Assembly (NCBI GenBank): GCA_013314735.1
Contig: JABUFD010000005.1
Location: 1 to 64,000, forward strand
Source: Anaerolineae bacterium
GTDB taxonomy: Bacteria > Chloroflexota > Anaerolineae > Anaerolineales > Anaerolineaceae
Reading direction: 5' to 3'
Length of the DNA stretch: 64,000 nucleotides
Positions 10,901 to 17,278 of the stretch are shown piece after piece. The position numbers were made by a program, and so were the translations under genes. Each line of letters begins with the position of its first letter. The first letter of the stretch is position 1. The notes under the pieces were generated by a model. It had not been told where the DNA came from, did no database searches, and saw only the letters and a program-made list of their open reading frames with translations.

Positions 10901-11136
10901 ACCTGAAAGGCCTGCGCTATGGCGACCAGGTTCGTATCCATGCCTTTGGCATGACCTACACCTATGAAGTGCGCGAAATCCTGTTGGTGGACTACAACAA
11001 CATGAAAGCGGTGATGAAGCATGAAGAACTCGACTGGATCACCCTGGTGACCTGTGAACATTATAACGCACTCACCGGCGAGTATCCTTTCCGGCGTGTG
11101 GTGCGGGCGGTGTTGATCCAGGCAGTGGAAGACTGA
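1999..11136 (+). CDS. giant secreted DUF11-repeat protein with internal LPDTG and fused C-terminal sortase domain
   Basis: This 3045-residue protein starts at TTG behind an AGGGGAGA ribosome site. A signal peptide (KTIKN, hydrophobic stretch, cleavage near VSA at about residue 33) sends it out of the cell. Then come about eight DUF11-like Ig-fold units, many with an STCGGT motif, three units of a second type (about nt 5404-6411), nine nearly identical 118-119-residue units (6412-9609), and further diverged units. Most repeats end in Asp-rich loops, and DRDGDGDTDDDG near residue 2850 resembles a calcium loop. LPDTGF lies at residues 2875-2880. The last 150 residues look like a sortase: His2955 in TAHVYD, Cys3019 in LVTC and Arg3032/3033. 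It is probably a surface or S-layer-associated adhesin that carries its own transpeptidase. The fold calls are by eye. Confidence 0.88.
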   Translation: MKTIKNLPLLFVISITLVLIAALIPDGKHAVSASVDLAPNYRVYLDPSINKKFVPISIPPGGISRLTVYVYNPNDYPLVNVAWTDQLNKLQPGIMIANNPQAVTTCGGTVTAAAGSSSFSLSGGTVGPKVGAENGSCSVAVNVTSFTPGNLDNEFVPGDLFAQDIPEGTDPVYTFTNATGVVETLNVADLSDPTVTKSFTPATVWAGQRSRMRITVRNNDSSYPLTSVSITDAFPDGMVLADPVTPYIHPNCGSEASLTGNAGDASVTLNQAEIPASTSCYFEVYITAAEEGSYTNTIPANSVSSYEQVTNPAPYSATLTVNGVRMTKSFSPTTILAGEGISTMTITIQNPYPFPLTDAVLDDPLPGSDLVYIPGTAATTCQVIGTPALLTLSNSDRTLTLSEATIPAGVINTGVVTPGSCTVTVQVTAPGNAAGGSNRNQIPVGELETEEGYSNTNSPYADLLVNPQSVAVNKDFSPTRFELGGQAYVVINLTNPTSTAVTNVNLTDYLPTGFIPVVPEVTASTCGGTVTVDAVSAPTSITLTNGTIPANSTCNFRALITTTAGATATTYTNTIEANAITGAGITNQSSDSQTVVVYPVNRGVVASKTYIDSNLPQPTGSNIEVRLNFTAPQDETLTDVTITDVLPAGLTISNTTGPLVTGCGTGYSLSAPTGGDTIQLTGGTINAGAQCRIRVWVTGALPGSYPNTMNPTDFTNPSGQTFPNPVSDTLILSDFRVQKSFFPATIEVGGRSTLTITLINENSAAMENVWLRDRLESMGAGEFRIAPEPNASTTCGGTLTADAGAHTITLNGGSIPGNDTCEILVDIEARSGANTSTNTIVPTDATAEIVGTGTPVNPRGNATAVLTIADMNIEVVKRFDPSAVFGGSSSRMSILLINPNDVPLLDIRFADFMPEGMEISLPMDIDTSTCGGIVTVAPDLRSFTYEGGTLAANRRCTISLNATIRVNGNLVNTIPAGAVTTFNGISNDDPASSTLTNLPGVSVRKYFTPNMILADPEAYATLTIQFRNTGNAPVTNMGLYDSFPVGLVVANGSAPAPTNTCGGTFTPAAGDGYVELSGGGLAGGGLTGDVCQLTVSVESDIIGSYRNVIAGGDVTSDDPNTTNPDPAEDTLIVYGTPAMQIVKNVTSSGPYIENDTISYEIIVTNTGDISLPNVQVTDPGTDVVLGTCTPALGSSLAAGDSMTCAASHVVTAADILAGSFSNTAYGDSDRTDPVSDDEIVLLSGGPAMSINKRTSSTGPYVLGSTITYQIVVRNIGTITLNNVQVTDPGSGVMLGACTPAAGSSLAVGASMTCPATHLVTQADVDAGTFVNTAYADSDETDPESDSVDVPISQYPGMSVYKLEASSGLYGVGDTITFEIVTKNTGNTTLTNVTVTDTGTELPLGPCTINEDPTVVSLPTTLLVDDELYCEAYHVVTQADVDAASYTNTAVADSDQTDPQSDDETIPLVQIPMIELTKTGTLNDAVVAPAGEVNAGDTITYAFTVENTGNVTLYDVSITDVVAGMVINGGPILSIAPGASNSTTFTGTYSLTQADIDAGTFTNTATVHSEDPVGNPITDNDDDTQTLNAAPEITLEKTGTLHIDVVAPVDRVDAGDTITYEFTVTNTGNVTLTDVTLADTIGGVTISGGPIASLAPGASDSTTFTGTYTLTQDDVDAGTFTNIATATGEDPDGGDVTGDDDDTQTLEADPGITLQKTGTLNLDVVTPDDRADVGDTITYAFTVTNTGNVTLTDVTIDDTIGGVTISGGPITLDPGESDSTTFTGSYTLTQTDVDAGTFTNTATVIGEDPDGGDVTDDDDDTQTLDPDPSVLLEKTGILDDTTVTPAGEVNDGDTITYTFTVTNTGNVTLTNLTLTDTIGGVTISGGPIASLASGASDSTTFTGSYTLTQADVDAGMFTNTATITGEDPDGGDVTDDDDDEQTLTAVPEITLEKTGTLNIDVVSPVDRVDAGDTITYAFTVTNTGNVTLTDITLADTIGGVTISGGPIASLAPGASDGATFTGTYTLTQDDVDAGSFTNTATVTGDDPDGGEVTDDDDDTQTLEADPGITLQKTGTLNLDVVTPDDRADAGDTITYAFTVTNTGNVTLTDVSIEDTIGGVTITGGPITLDPGESDSTTFTGSYTLDQTDIDTGAFTNTATVTGDDPDGGDVADGDDDTQTWDVEPGITLVKTGTLNLDVVAPNDRVDEGDTITYAFTVTNTGNATLTDITLADTIGGVTISGGPIVSLAPGASDSTTFTGTYTLTQADIDAGTFTNTATVTGEDPDGEDVTDGDDDEQTLVAESELTLEKTGTLNIDVVAPDTRVDAGDTISYTFTVTNTGNVTLTNIALADTIGGVTISGGPILSLAPGASDSTTFTGNYTLTQDDVDTGTFTNTASVTGEDPDGEEVTDDDDDEQTLAAVPEITLEKTGTLNMDVVAPDTRVDEGDTITYIFTVTNSGNVTLTDVTITDTIGGVTISGGPTTLEPGETDDTTFTGVYTLTQDDVDAGSFTNTATVTGEDPDGEDVTDADDDIQNFTEEDSIGVAKRVVGDPEEVSAGTWNVTYEILVGNYTNVSLTRIQVTDDLLATFPPETVFTVLEVTSADFVLNPDFDGIPAPEGDINLLAEDVNSLAVGESGTITILVQVIPASGGPFDNTAIASGETPSGEEVQDESQDGDDPDPDDDGDPLNNNEPTPLDFGPNLFDPPYGIKLLNERNLPLLEWTMVWINDTNIVAINVIASDGIPEGTTFYDTGIESGYPLPTGDLPEGTVSTGVQCLDDSDTTTTTHCYYEGPTDEYPLGRIVWQGRLGPDLGVTDPEDALHEIRITFQVMIDRGVTQVTNTATVDVDRDGDGDTDDDGEQEVAIAEEIWNAARELPDTGFAPGVISWIPPQSPLKAYTDLDTIILEVPALKQSMEVVSVPLVDGEWDVTWLGNAAGHLAGSAFPTWQGNTVITAHVYDAFGRPGPFYNLKGLRYGDQVRIHAFGMTYTYEVREILLVDYNNMKAVMKHEELDWITLVTCEHYNALTGEYPFRRVVRAVLIQAVED
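6412..9609 (+). repeat. nine tandem DUF11 coding repeats arranged as three 1068-bp blocks
   Basis: Nine repeat units start at 6412, 6769, 7126, 7480, 7837, 8194, 8548, 8905 and 9262. Spacing runs 357, 357, 354 and repeats, so every third unit is exactly 1068 bp away. The third unit of each block is one codon shorter and reads GGPxTLxPGExD where the others read GGPIxSLAPGAS(D/N) or close to it. Units open with xITLxKTGTL and close with an Asp-rich (D/G)DDDDxQTL stretch. Confidence 0.9.
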
Positions 11137-11186
11137 TCTACCGTTCGCCCTGTTTCATGTATTCTCAAAAATGTTAACGATAGCCA

Positions 11187-11213
11187 AAGCCCGAGGGAAT
11201 AACCTTCGGGCTT
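11187..11213 (+). terminator. hairpin terminator after the giant repeat gene
   Basis: AAGCCCGAGGG and CCTTCGGGCTT form an 11-bp stem with one G-T pair and an AATAA loop, 50 bp past the stop codon. There is no clean T-run afterwards, so termination may be partial. Confidence 0.55.
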
Positions 11214-11319
11214 ACGCTTACTCGCGGTTCAATCATGTAGATTTTGATCCCATTTGCTGCTGCGTTTCTACTCAATTTCCGGTAGAATACGGGCATCCCT
11301 TTTTCAAGAAAGACCAACA

Positions 11320-12162
11320 ATGGAACCTCTCACAACTCACCTGTACCTGGCGCAGCGGTTGTCTGCCGAATTCAGCGGTTTCCCGCAGGTTATTGCCGTT
11401 GGACTGGGCGGATCGATTACCGCTGGCATGGGGGAACCCACCTCTGATATTGACCTGTATGTGTTCACCCGCGAAACCATCCCGCTGGCAGACCGCATCG
11501 CGCTGGCGCAGCGCAGCGGCGCGGAACGAGCTGATATGGACCTGCAATACTGGGACCCTGGCGACGAATGGTTCGACGGCGAGAGTGGGATCGAGGTGGA
11601 TCTGATGTACTGGTCACCGGATTGGATCCAGGACCAGGTGGAGCGGGTTTTGCTGCGGCATGAAGCCTCGATGGGCTATACCACCTGTTTCTGGCACACC
11701 ATGCGCCAGATGCAGGTGCTGTTTGACCGCCAGGGATGGCTGGCAGCCCTGAAACAACTTGCGGACCGGCCTTATCCCGAGGAATTGCGGCGTAATATCA
11801 TCCATAAAAACCACCCGCTGCTGCACAGCGTCATTCCCGCCTATACCCATCAACTGCAAAAAGCGGTCAGGCGCGGGGACTGGGTCAGCGTGAATCACCG
11901 CCTGGCGGCGTACCTGGCAAGTTATTTCGACATCCTTTTCGCCCTGAACCGCGTACCCCATCCCGGTGAAAAGCGCCTGGTGCAGCATGTCCTCAACCTG
12001 TGCCCGCTGCGCCCCGCACAGATGGAAACCCACCTCTCGGCCCTGCTGACACCGCGCGAAGCACCCGGTGAAAGCTGGCTGGCAGTGTTGGATGAACTCA
12101 ACCAGGGCATGGATGACTTGCTGGCTGAAAGTGGTTTTCTACCGGAGGGTAGCCAGCTTTAA
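11320..12162 (+). CDS. nucleotidyltransferase-domain protein
   Basis: This 280-residue protein has an N-terminal pol-beta-type nucleotidyltransferase domain. The GG-S motif with DxD reads LGGSITAGMGEPTSDIDLYVF near residues 29-49, and a third acidic residue sits in GIEVDLMYW. These three carboxylates would bind the two metal ions. The C-terminal 150 residues are helical with no motif I can name and may bind the acceptor. The family transfers a nucleotide to a drug, protein or small molecule; the substrate here is unknown. The start is the Met in MEPLTTH, behind a weak AAGAAAG site. A longer frame to 11254 has no support. It is a single gene between a terminator and a convergent ABC operon. 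Confidence 0.8.
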   Translation: MEPLTTHLYLAQRLSAEFSGFPQVIAVGLGGSITAGMGEPTSDIDLYVFTRETIPLADRIALAQRSGAERADMDLQYWDPGDEWFDGESGIEVDLMYWSPDWIQDQVERVLLRHEASMGYTTCFWHTMRQMQVLFDRQGWLAALKQLADRPYPEELRRNIIHKNHPLLHSVIPAYTHQLQKAVRRGDWVSVNHRLAAYLASYFDILFALNRVPHPGEKRLVQHVLNLCPLRPAQMETHLSALLTPREAPGESWLAVLDELNQGMDDLLAESGFLPEGSQL

Positions 12163-12179
12163 CCTGTACCAGGCAGGAT

Positions 12180-13376
12180 TCAACTTTTCTCCTTGCGCAG
12201 CTGGTAGAGAATTACTGCGGCGGTCATGAAAACCACGGTGAAAATGCCCAGCATCCATACGGGCTGGAGCACCTCATTCACCCCGGCAGCATTGATCAGG
12301 ATGCTTTTGAAGCCTTGCATGCCCCACGAAACCGGCGAGAATTTCCCCGCAATTTGCATGCCTGCCCCCATCGCTTCCAGCGGCACCCAGGCGCCGCCCA
12401 CGGCTGAGAACAGGAACATCGCCAGCAGTGAGAACACGATCGATTGTCCCATGTTTTTGGCCAATACCCCCAGCAGCAAGCCCATGGCGGTAAAACACAC
12501 AATGATTGATCCGGCCACCAGCAGGGTTGACCACGGTGCTTGAAAATAGGCCAGGTCGAGGAAGAATTGCCCGAACAGGATCAGGACGCTGAACTGGATT
12601 ACCAGCAGGCACAGGAAGGACAGGCCATGTCCCACCAGGTAGCTGAGGGAGGAGGTACCCGTACCGCGGATACGGTTGAAAGTCTTCTCTGTTTTTTCTT
12701 CCACCAGGATGGCTGCGATCCCCACCATGCCCGAGATGGCAAATTGCAGGATCATCCCCGGCGCGCTCTGTGTATAGCTGTTGTACGGGACAGCGCTCAG
12801 CTTTTCCACTGTGATCTCTGGTTCTTTTCGCGATGCCAGCATGGTTTCGAGTACCTGTTCGCCAAAAGCGGTGCCTTCCTGTCCAGTCTGCTCCTGGTAC
12901 TGTGCGGCGGTCAGGTTGGCTTGTTGATGGAATACAACCGGTACCTGGGCCGCAGACTGGAATGCGGCCGACAGCAGGTCCTGTACATCCTGTGAACCGC
13001 GGGTATAGACCACAACCTGCGGGGTGTTTCCCTGCGTAAGCTGGACGGTAAAGTCAGGTGGGATGACCAATGCGGCAGTGTATTGTTCTTCTTCCACCGC
13101 GGCGATCAGGGTGTTGGTGTCGCGGGTTTCGGCCGTGGTGAGGATCACTGTGCCGTTGTTTGCCAATTCTTCCATCCACACCGCCCCGCTGGCGCCCTCG
13201 TCGAGGTTCAGCACCGCGATGTTCCACCGGATCGGGCCGGTGTTGCCGGGGTTGGAAAAGATGGCGCCGAACAGGAGGGTGAAACCGATTGGCATAATGA
13301 ACATGAAGATATACATCTGCACATTTCGCAGGTATTGCTGAAAATCTTTCAGCACGATGGCGGCGATGCGTTTCAT
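12180..13376 (-). CDS. ABC-2 type transporter permease (second permease of the operon)
   Basis: This 398-residue membrane protein has one N-terminal membrane segment (YIFMFIMPIGFTLLFGAIF), a large extracytoplasmic region of about 150 residues, then about five C-terminal membrane segments. That is the ABC-2 (YhgE/Pip-NatB-like) exporter layout. The start is MKRIAAIVLKDF, one base after the stop of the upstream permease, so the two are translationally coupled. Together with the permease at 13378 and the ATPase at 14623 it should form an exporter for a lipid, drug or peptide; the cargo is unknown. It is the last gene of the operon and its stop lies 17 bp from the convergent nucleotidyltransferase gene. 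Confidence 0.85.
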   Translation of the reverse strand: MKRIAAIVLKDFQQYLRNVQMYIFMFIMPIGFTLLFGAIFSNPGNTGPIRWNIAVLNLDEGASGAVWMEELANNGTVILTTAETRDTNTLIAAVEEEQYTAALVIPPDFTVQLTQGNTPQVVVYTRGSQDVQDLLSAAFQSAAQVPVVFHQQANLTAAQYQEQTGQEGTAFGEQVLETMLASRKEPEITVEKLSAVPYNSYTQSAPGMILQFAISGMVGIAAILVEEKTEKTFNRIRGTGTSSLSYLVGHGLSFLCLLVIQFSVLILFGQFFLDLAYFQAPWSTLLVAGSIIVCFTAMGLLLGVLAKNMGQSIVFSLLAMFLFSAVGGAWVPLEAMGAGMQIAGKFSPVSWGMQGFKSILINAAGVNEVLQPVWMLGIFTVVFMTAAVILYQLRKEKS

Positions 13377-13377
13377 C

Positions 13378-14610
13378 TCAAGCCTCCTTGCGGTAGCGGC
13401 GGTTGAATTGCCATATCCCAATGGCAAAGAAAATGGCGCTCCACAGCAAAATCACCCCGATGGTCGTCCATATTTCGGCTGAATATCCCCCGGGCATCTG
13501 GTAGATGAATTTCAGCGGCCAGCCCTGCGGCATAAACAGCGAAACCCCGGTGACGTCCGGCGCACCGTTGAAAGTGCCGGCAATAGCCACCATTCCTGTG
13601 ATGGTATTCAGGCCGCTGTAGATCACCCCGGCAGATTTTTCATTGCGCAGGAAGGAAAGCACGCATACCCCGAACCCGCTGGCGATGGTGGCAGTGAGGG
13701 CTGCCAGCAGCAGCTGCAGGCCCCAATGACCCCAGCGCAAACCGAATAAAATCCGTGCGATCAGCAGCAACAGGCTGATCTGCAGAAAAACCGTCAGCCA
13801 TGCCGCCAGGGATTTGCCAAACAACACTTTGCGGCGGGAGAAGGGGGCTGTGAACATGCGCTGCAGGGTGTACTTTTTCTCTTCGTCCAGAATGGTCATC
13901 GCCACACTGCAGCCGGTGAAAAAAGCGAAGAAGATCATCATCCCGCCCAGTGTGGGCTTCATGATCACCTGGCGTAAACTTTCCTGCTCTTCCTGCGGAC
14001 GTACATTTTCGAATGTAAATTTCACCCCTTCAGCCGGATTGGCCTGGAATTGGTCCGCAGTGATGGGCTGATAAGCCAACCCCTGTTCTGCCAGCGCCTG
14101 GTAGGCGGTTGTTGAAGCAGTAAAACTGGTTTGCAGGCTGGAGGTCAAGGATTGGACAATGGATTGCACCACATTCACGCCGGTGACATTTTCACCTTCC
14201 CTGGCGATCAGTTGGATTGCCGCGGGGTGTTCCCCCGCCAACAGGACAGCCGAAAAATCAGCGGGGATGATCACCGCCACATCAGCTTCCTCCAGTTCCA
14301 CCGCCTGGCGACCGGCAGTTTCTGAATCGAGCACCCGTGCGGTGAAGTTGCCGGGCATGGATGCATCCGTGAAGGTGGTGATGAACAGGTTGCCCATCGG
14401 CTGCGGCAGGTAGGCATGTCCCTGATCCAGGTTGACGATGGCGATGGATGTTTCCGGCAGTTGAAAATCCTCCTCCCCGTCTGATATTCCCCCAAAAGCG
14501 ACGAAGTAGAAACCGCCCAGCAGGAGCGGGATCAGGAGGGCGAATGCGATCAGGAACCAGTTTTTGACCGATTGCAGCAGGTCTTTTAAGGCAATGAATA
14601 TGATTTCCAT
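13378..14610 (-). CDS. ABC-2 type transporter permease (first permease of the operon)
   Basis: This 410-residue protein has the same plan as its neighbour: one membrane segment near residues 18-40 (FLIAFALLIPLLLGGFYFVAFGG), a long outside domain, and a block of C-terminal membrane helices after about residue 215. The two permeases look like diverged paralogs that form a heterodimer. A GGAGGTGA ribosome site precedes the start, and only 12 bases separate it from the ATPase gene upstream. The acidic segment just after the first helix (SDGEEDFQLPE) lies outside the membrane. The substrate is not evident. Confidence 0.85.
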   Translation of the reverse strand: MEIIFIALKDLLQSVKNWFLIAFALLIPLLLGGFYFVAFGGISDGEEDFQLPETSIAIVNLDQGHAYLPQPMGNLFITTFTDASMPGNFTARVLDSETAGRQAVELEEADVAVIIPADFSAVLLAGEHPAAIQLIAREGENVTGVNVVQSIVQSLTSSLQTSFTASTTAYQALAEQGLAYQPITADQFQANPAEGVKFTFENVRPQEEQESLRQVIMKPTLGGMMIFFAFFTGCSVAMTILDEEKKYTLQRMFTAPFSRRKVLFGKSLAAWLTVFLQISLLLLIARILFGLRWGHWGLQLLLAALTATIASGFGVCVLSFLRNEKSAGVIYSGLNTITGMVAIAGTFNGAPDVTGVSLFMPQGWPLKFIYQMPGGYSAEIWTTIGVILLWSAIFFAIGIWQFNRRYRKEA

Positions 14611-14622
14611 GGCCTCACCTCC

Positions 14623-15558
14623 CTAGTTGTCGCGTAAGGCGCGGCCAGTGAGGTGCAGGAATACAGTTTCGAGGGTGGCTTCCTGGATCTCCACCGAGGC
14701 GATATGGGCATCATGCAGCTGGGCTGCCTGGAATACACGCGGCAGCAGGCTGTCAGCGTTATCAGCGATCACCAGGGTCTGGCCATTTTCGCGCTGCACC
14801 TCCGCCACGCCCGGCAGGGCGGCCAGGTGCGGAGCCATCCGGTCGGGGTCGCTGATGGTGAGCAGGATGCGGTCCTTTTCACCAATCAGCCGCACCAGTT
14901 CTGCGTGTGTGCCCATGGCGATGATTTTTCCGTGGTCGATGATCCCGATGCGGTCCGACAATTCCTCGGCTTCTTCCATGTAGTGCGTGGTATACAACAC
15001 TGTGGTGCCCTGGCTGCGGAGTTCCTTGACACTGTCAAGAATTTTTCTGCGGCTCTGTGGATCGATCCCTACAGTGGGTTCATCGAGGATCATCAGGCGG
15101 GGTTTGTGCAGCAGGGCAATCCCGATGTTCAGACGGCGTTTCATCCCGCCAGAATATTTTCCGGTGCTCTGGCTGCGGCGGTCACTGAGCTCGATCAGTT
15201 CCAGCACTTCATCCACCCGCTGCCTGAGTTGTGCGCCGCGCAGTCCATACAGGCGCCCCCAGAACATCAGGTTCTGCTGCGCGCTCAGGTCTTCATAAAT
15301 AGCCACCTCCTGGGGCACAACCCCCAGGTACGATTGCGCTTTGGCGCCTTCGCGACGGATGGAGGTGCCAAAGATGGTGACATCACCGCTGGTGGGGGTT
15401 AACAATCCGGAAATCATCGATATTGTCGTGCTTTTCCCGGCGCCGTTGGGCCCCAGCAGGCTGAATATTTCCCCCTCCTTCACCTGGAAATCAACCGCAT
15501 CCACTGCTTTCAGGCTGCCAAAGTGTTTGCTCAACGCGTGAATTGCTATCGCATCCAT
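14623..15558 (-). CDS. ABC transporter ATP-binding protein (exporter type)
   Basis: This 311-residue ATPase powers the two ABC-2 permeases downstream. Walker A is GPNGAGKST (about residues 35-43), the Q-loop is in VVPQEVAIYEDLS, the signature is YSGGMKRRL and Walker B is LMILDEPTVGIDP, followed by the switch His in YTTHYMEEAEELSDR. The C-terminal 90 residues form the extra domain seen in NatA/CcmA-like drug or lipid exporters. It is the first gene of a three-gene operon that runs leftward. No regulator gene is adjacent. Confidence 0.92.
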   Translation of the reverse strand: MDAIAIHALSKHFGSLKAVDAVDFQVKEGEIFSLLGPNGAGKSTTISMISGLLTPTSGDVTIFGTSIRREGAKAQSYLGVVPQEVAIYEDLSAQQNLMFWGRLYGLRGAQLRQRVDEVLELIELSDRRSQSTGKYSGGMKRRLNIGIALLHKPRLMILDEPTVGIDPQSRRKILDSVKELRSQGTTVLYTTHYMEEAEELSDRIGIIDHGKIIAMGTHAELVRLIGEKDRILLTISDPDRMAPHLAALPGVAEVQRENGQTLVIADNADSLLPRVFQAAQLHDAHIASVEIQEATLETVFLHLTGRALRDN

Positions 15559-15686
15559 GCTTTTCTTCCTTCCACTAATCGATCACTTAATATTATACGA
15601 AAAAAGAGGTGGAAAATTGCAGGGAAATTTGCGGCCCCCGGATGCCGGCTTGTGGTTTGTTGTTTCTCTTGTTGCAGCCCGGGTGT

Positions 15687-16412
15687 TTACTCCGTATGCT
15701 GAAGGAAGTCACGCAGGGCGGGTGTGGAAGGCTGGCGGAAAAAAGGCAGAGAGCGCCCATGCTCAATCACTTTGCCCTCGCCGATGAACAGCACATGATC
15801 CGCTGCCCCGCGGGCAAAGGCCATTTCGTGGGTGACAAGGATCAGGTTGGTGCCGCTGTTTTTTAACTCCAGGATCATATCGAGCACTTCACGGGTCAAT
15901 TGCGGGTCGAGGGCACTGGTGGGTTCATCGAGCAGCAGCAAATTGGGGTTAATCGCCATCGCGCGCGCGATGGCGATGCGCTGTTGCTGCCCGCCGGAAA
16001 GCTGCGCAGGGGTTTTGTGGGCATGTTCTGCCAGGCCGAAGCGCTCCATCAACGCCAGGGCGGTATCCTCGGCAGTTTTGTGGGGAACGGCGTGCACTTT
16101 CACCAGCGGCATGACGATGTTTTGCAGGGAGGTCCAGTGCGGGAACAGGTTGTATGCCTGGAAAACAACCCCGATCTGCTTGCGGTATTCGCGCAGCCAT
16201 TTCTCCTCAAACACCATGCGGATGCCATTGAAGGTAACCGCGCCGCGGGCAGGGGTTTCCAGCCCGGCGAGGACACGCAGGAAGGTCGATTTTCCCCCGC
16301 CAGAGGGACCGATGATCACCAATGATTGCACGTCGCGCAGTGAAACCGAAAGCCCATCCAACGCGTCCTGGCCGTCATAGGTCATCGTCAGATCGTGCAC
16401 ATCAAGATTCAT
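15687..16412 (-). CDS. amino-acid-type ABC importer ATP-binding protein (GlnQ/HisP-like)
   Basis: This 241-residue ATPase matches polar amino acid importers in length and motifs. Walker A is GPSGGGKST, the Q-loop region is GVVFQAYNLFPHWT, the signature is LSGGQQQR, Walker B is LLLLDEPTSALDP and the switch His is in LVTHEM. It overlaps the end of the permease gene by 11 bases, which indicates translational coupling. It is the last gene of the MarR, binding protein, permease, ATPase operon. The substrate is probably a polar amino acid or related small molecule. Confidence 0.9.
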   Translation of the reverse strand: MNLDVHDLTMTYDGQDALDGLSVSLRDVQSLVIIGPSGGGKSTFLRVLAGLETPARGAVTFNGIRMVFEEKWLREYRKQIGVVFQAYNLFPHWTSLQNIVMPLVKVHAVPHKTAEDTALALMERFGLAEHAHKTPAQLSGGQQQRIAIARAMAINPNLLLLDEPTSALDPQLTREVLDMILELKNSGTNLILVTHEMAFARGAADHVLFIGEGKVIEHGRSLPFFRQPSTPALRDFLQHTE

Positions 16413-17184
16413 AATAATATTTCCGTTCGAGGTACTTGGAAAGGAGTGAAATGGGGATTGTGATCACCATGTAACCCACCGCCAGGAAGGTGAGGTTCTC
16501 AAAAGTGCGGAACGTAATCGCGTCTGCCTCGAGCACGCTTTTGGTCAATTCACTGACCGCAATCACCGAGAGCAGCGAAGAATCTTTGACCAACGAGGAA
16601 AGCTGCCCTGCCAGGGCTGGCAGGATGCGGCGGAACACCTGCGGGAAAATGATAAAGCGATAGGCCTGCGCCTGGCTGAAAGACAGGGAGCGGATGGTCA
16701 TCCATTGCGATTCCGGGATGCTGAGCAGGCCGCCGCGGATGATCTCGGTTACATAGGCGCCGGTGAAAATCGAGAGGATCAGGATGCCCAGCAGATACTT
16801 ATTGTTCATTCCCAGGGCTGTGGCGATGATAAAGTAGAAAAAGTTGATCTGTACCAGGAAGGGTGTGCTGCGGATGCCTTCCACGTACGCCCGTGCCAGG
16901 TACTTGAAAAAAAGAATGCGGCTTTCCAGTGCCAGGGCGCTGATCGTGCCGATGAGGAGCGACAGGACCAGCGAGGTGACTGAGATCACAAACGTCATCC
17001 CATACCCGCGCAGGATTTTCACGCGAAAACGCCACAGAACACTCCAGTCAAACTGGTAATTCAGGCGCGCCACCGCGAACCAGCCGATGGCAATGATAAA
17101 AGCAGCCACGAGGAGGATATTGAACCAGCGTGCTGCTGCGGGGATTTTCTTCTTATCCGGGGGGGCGATTAAAAAATGGCTCAA
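16402..17184 (-). CDS. amino-acid-type ABC importer permease (HisM/GlnP-like)
   Basis: This 260-residue membrane protein has about five membrane helices and the EAA-type loop of binding-protein-dependent permeases (EIIRGGLLSIPESQWMTIRS near residues 145-165), which docks to the ATPase. The start is TTG with an AAGGAA site upstream. The binding protein gene precedes it by 94 bp, and that gap holds a strong hairpin. The ATPase gene overlaps its 3' end. It probably acts as a homodimer because no second permease is present. Confidence 0.9.
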   Translation of the reverse strand: MSHFLIAPPDKKKIPAAARWFNILLVAAFIIAIGWFAVARLNYQFDWSVLWRFRVKILRGYGMTFVISVTSLVLSLLIGTISALALESRILFFKYLARAYVEGIRSTPFLVQINFFYFIIATALGMNNKYLLGILILSIFTGAYVTEIIRGGLLSIPESQWMTIRSLSFSQAQAYRFIIFPQVFRRILPALAGQLSSLVKDSSLLSVIAVSELTKSVLEADAITFRTFENLTFLAVGYMVITIPISLLSKYLERKYYYES

Positions 17185-17228
17185 ACTGTTATTCCTTGGC
17201 GGGAGGCAATCACGGAAACTGCATCAGA

Positions 17229-17261
17229 ACCCCGCCGGGTGGTTGAGAAACCCGGCGGGGT
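17229..17261 (-). terminator. intercistronic GC hairpin between binding protein and permease genes
   Basis: ACCCCGCCGGGT (17229-17240) and ACCCGGCGGGGT (17250-17261) form a perfect 12-bp stem with a 9-base loop. No T-run follows on the minus strand. The likely role is partial termination or protection of the upstream mRNA end, so that more binding protein than permease is made, as in other ABC importer operons. Confidence 0.6.
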
Positions 17262-17278
17262 TGGCTTGTTTTGTACAA

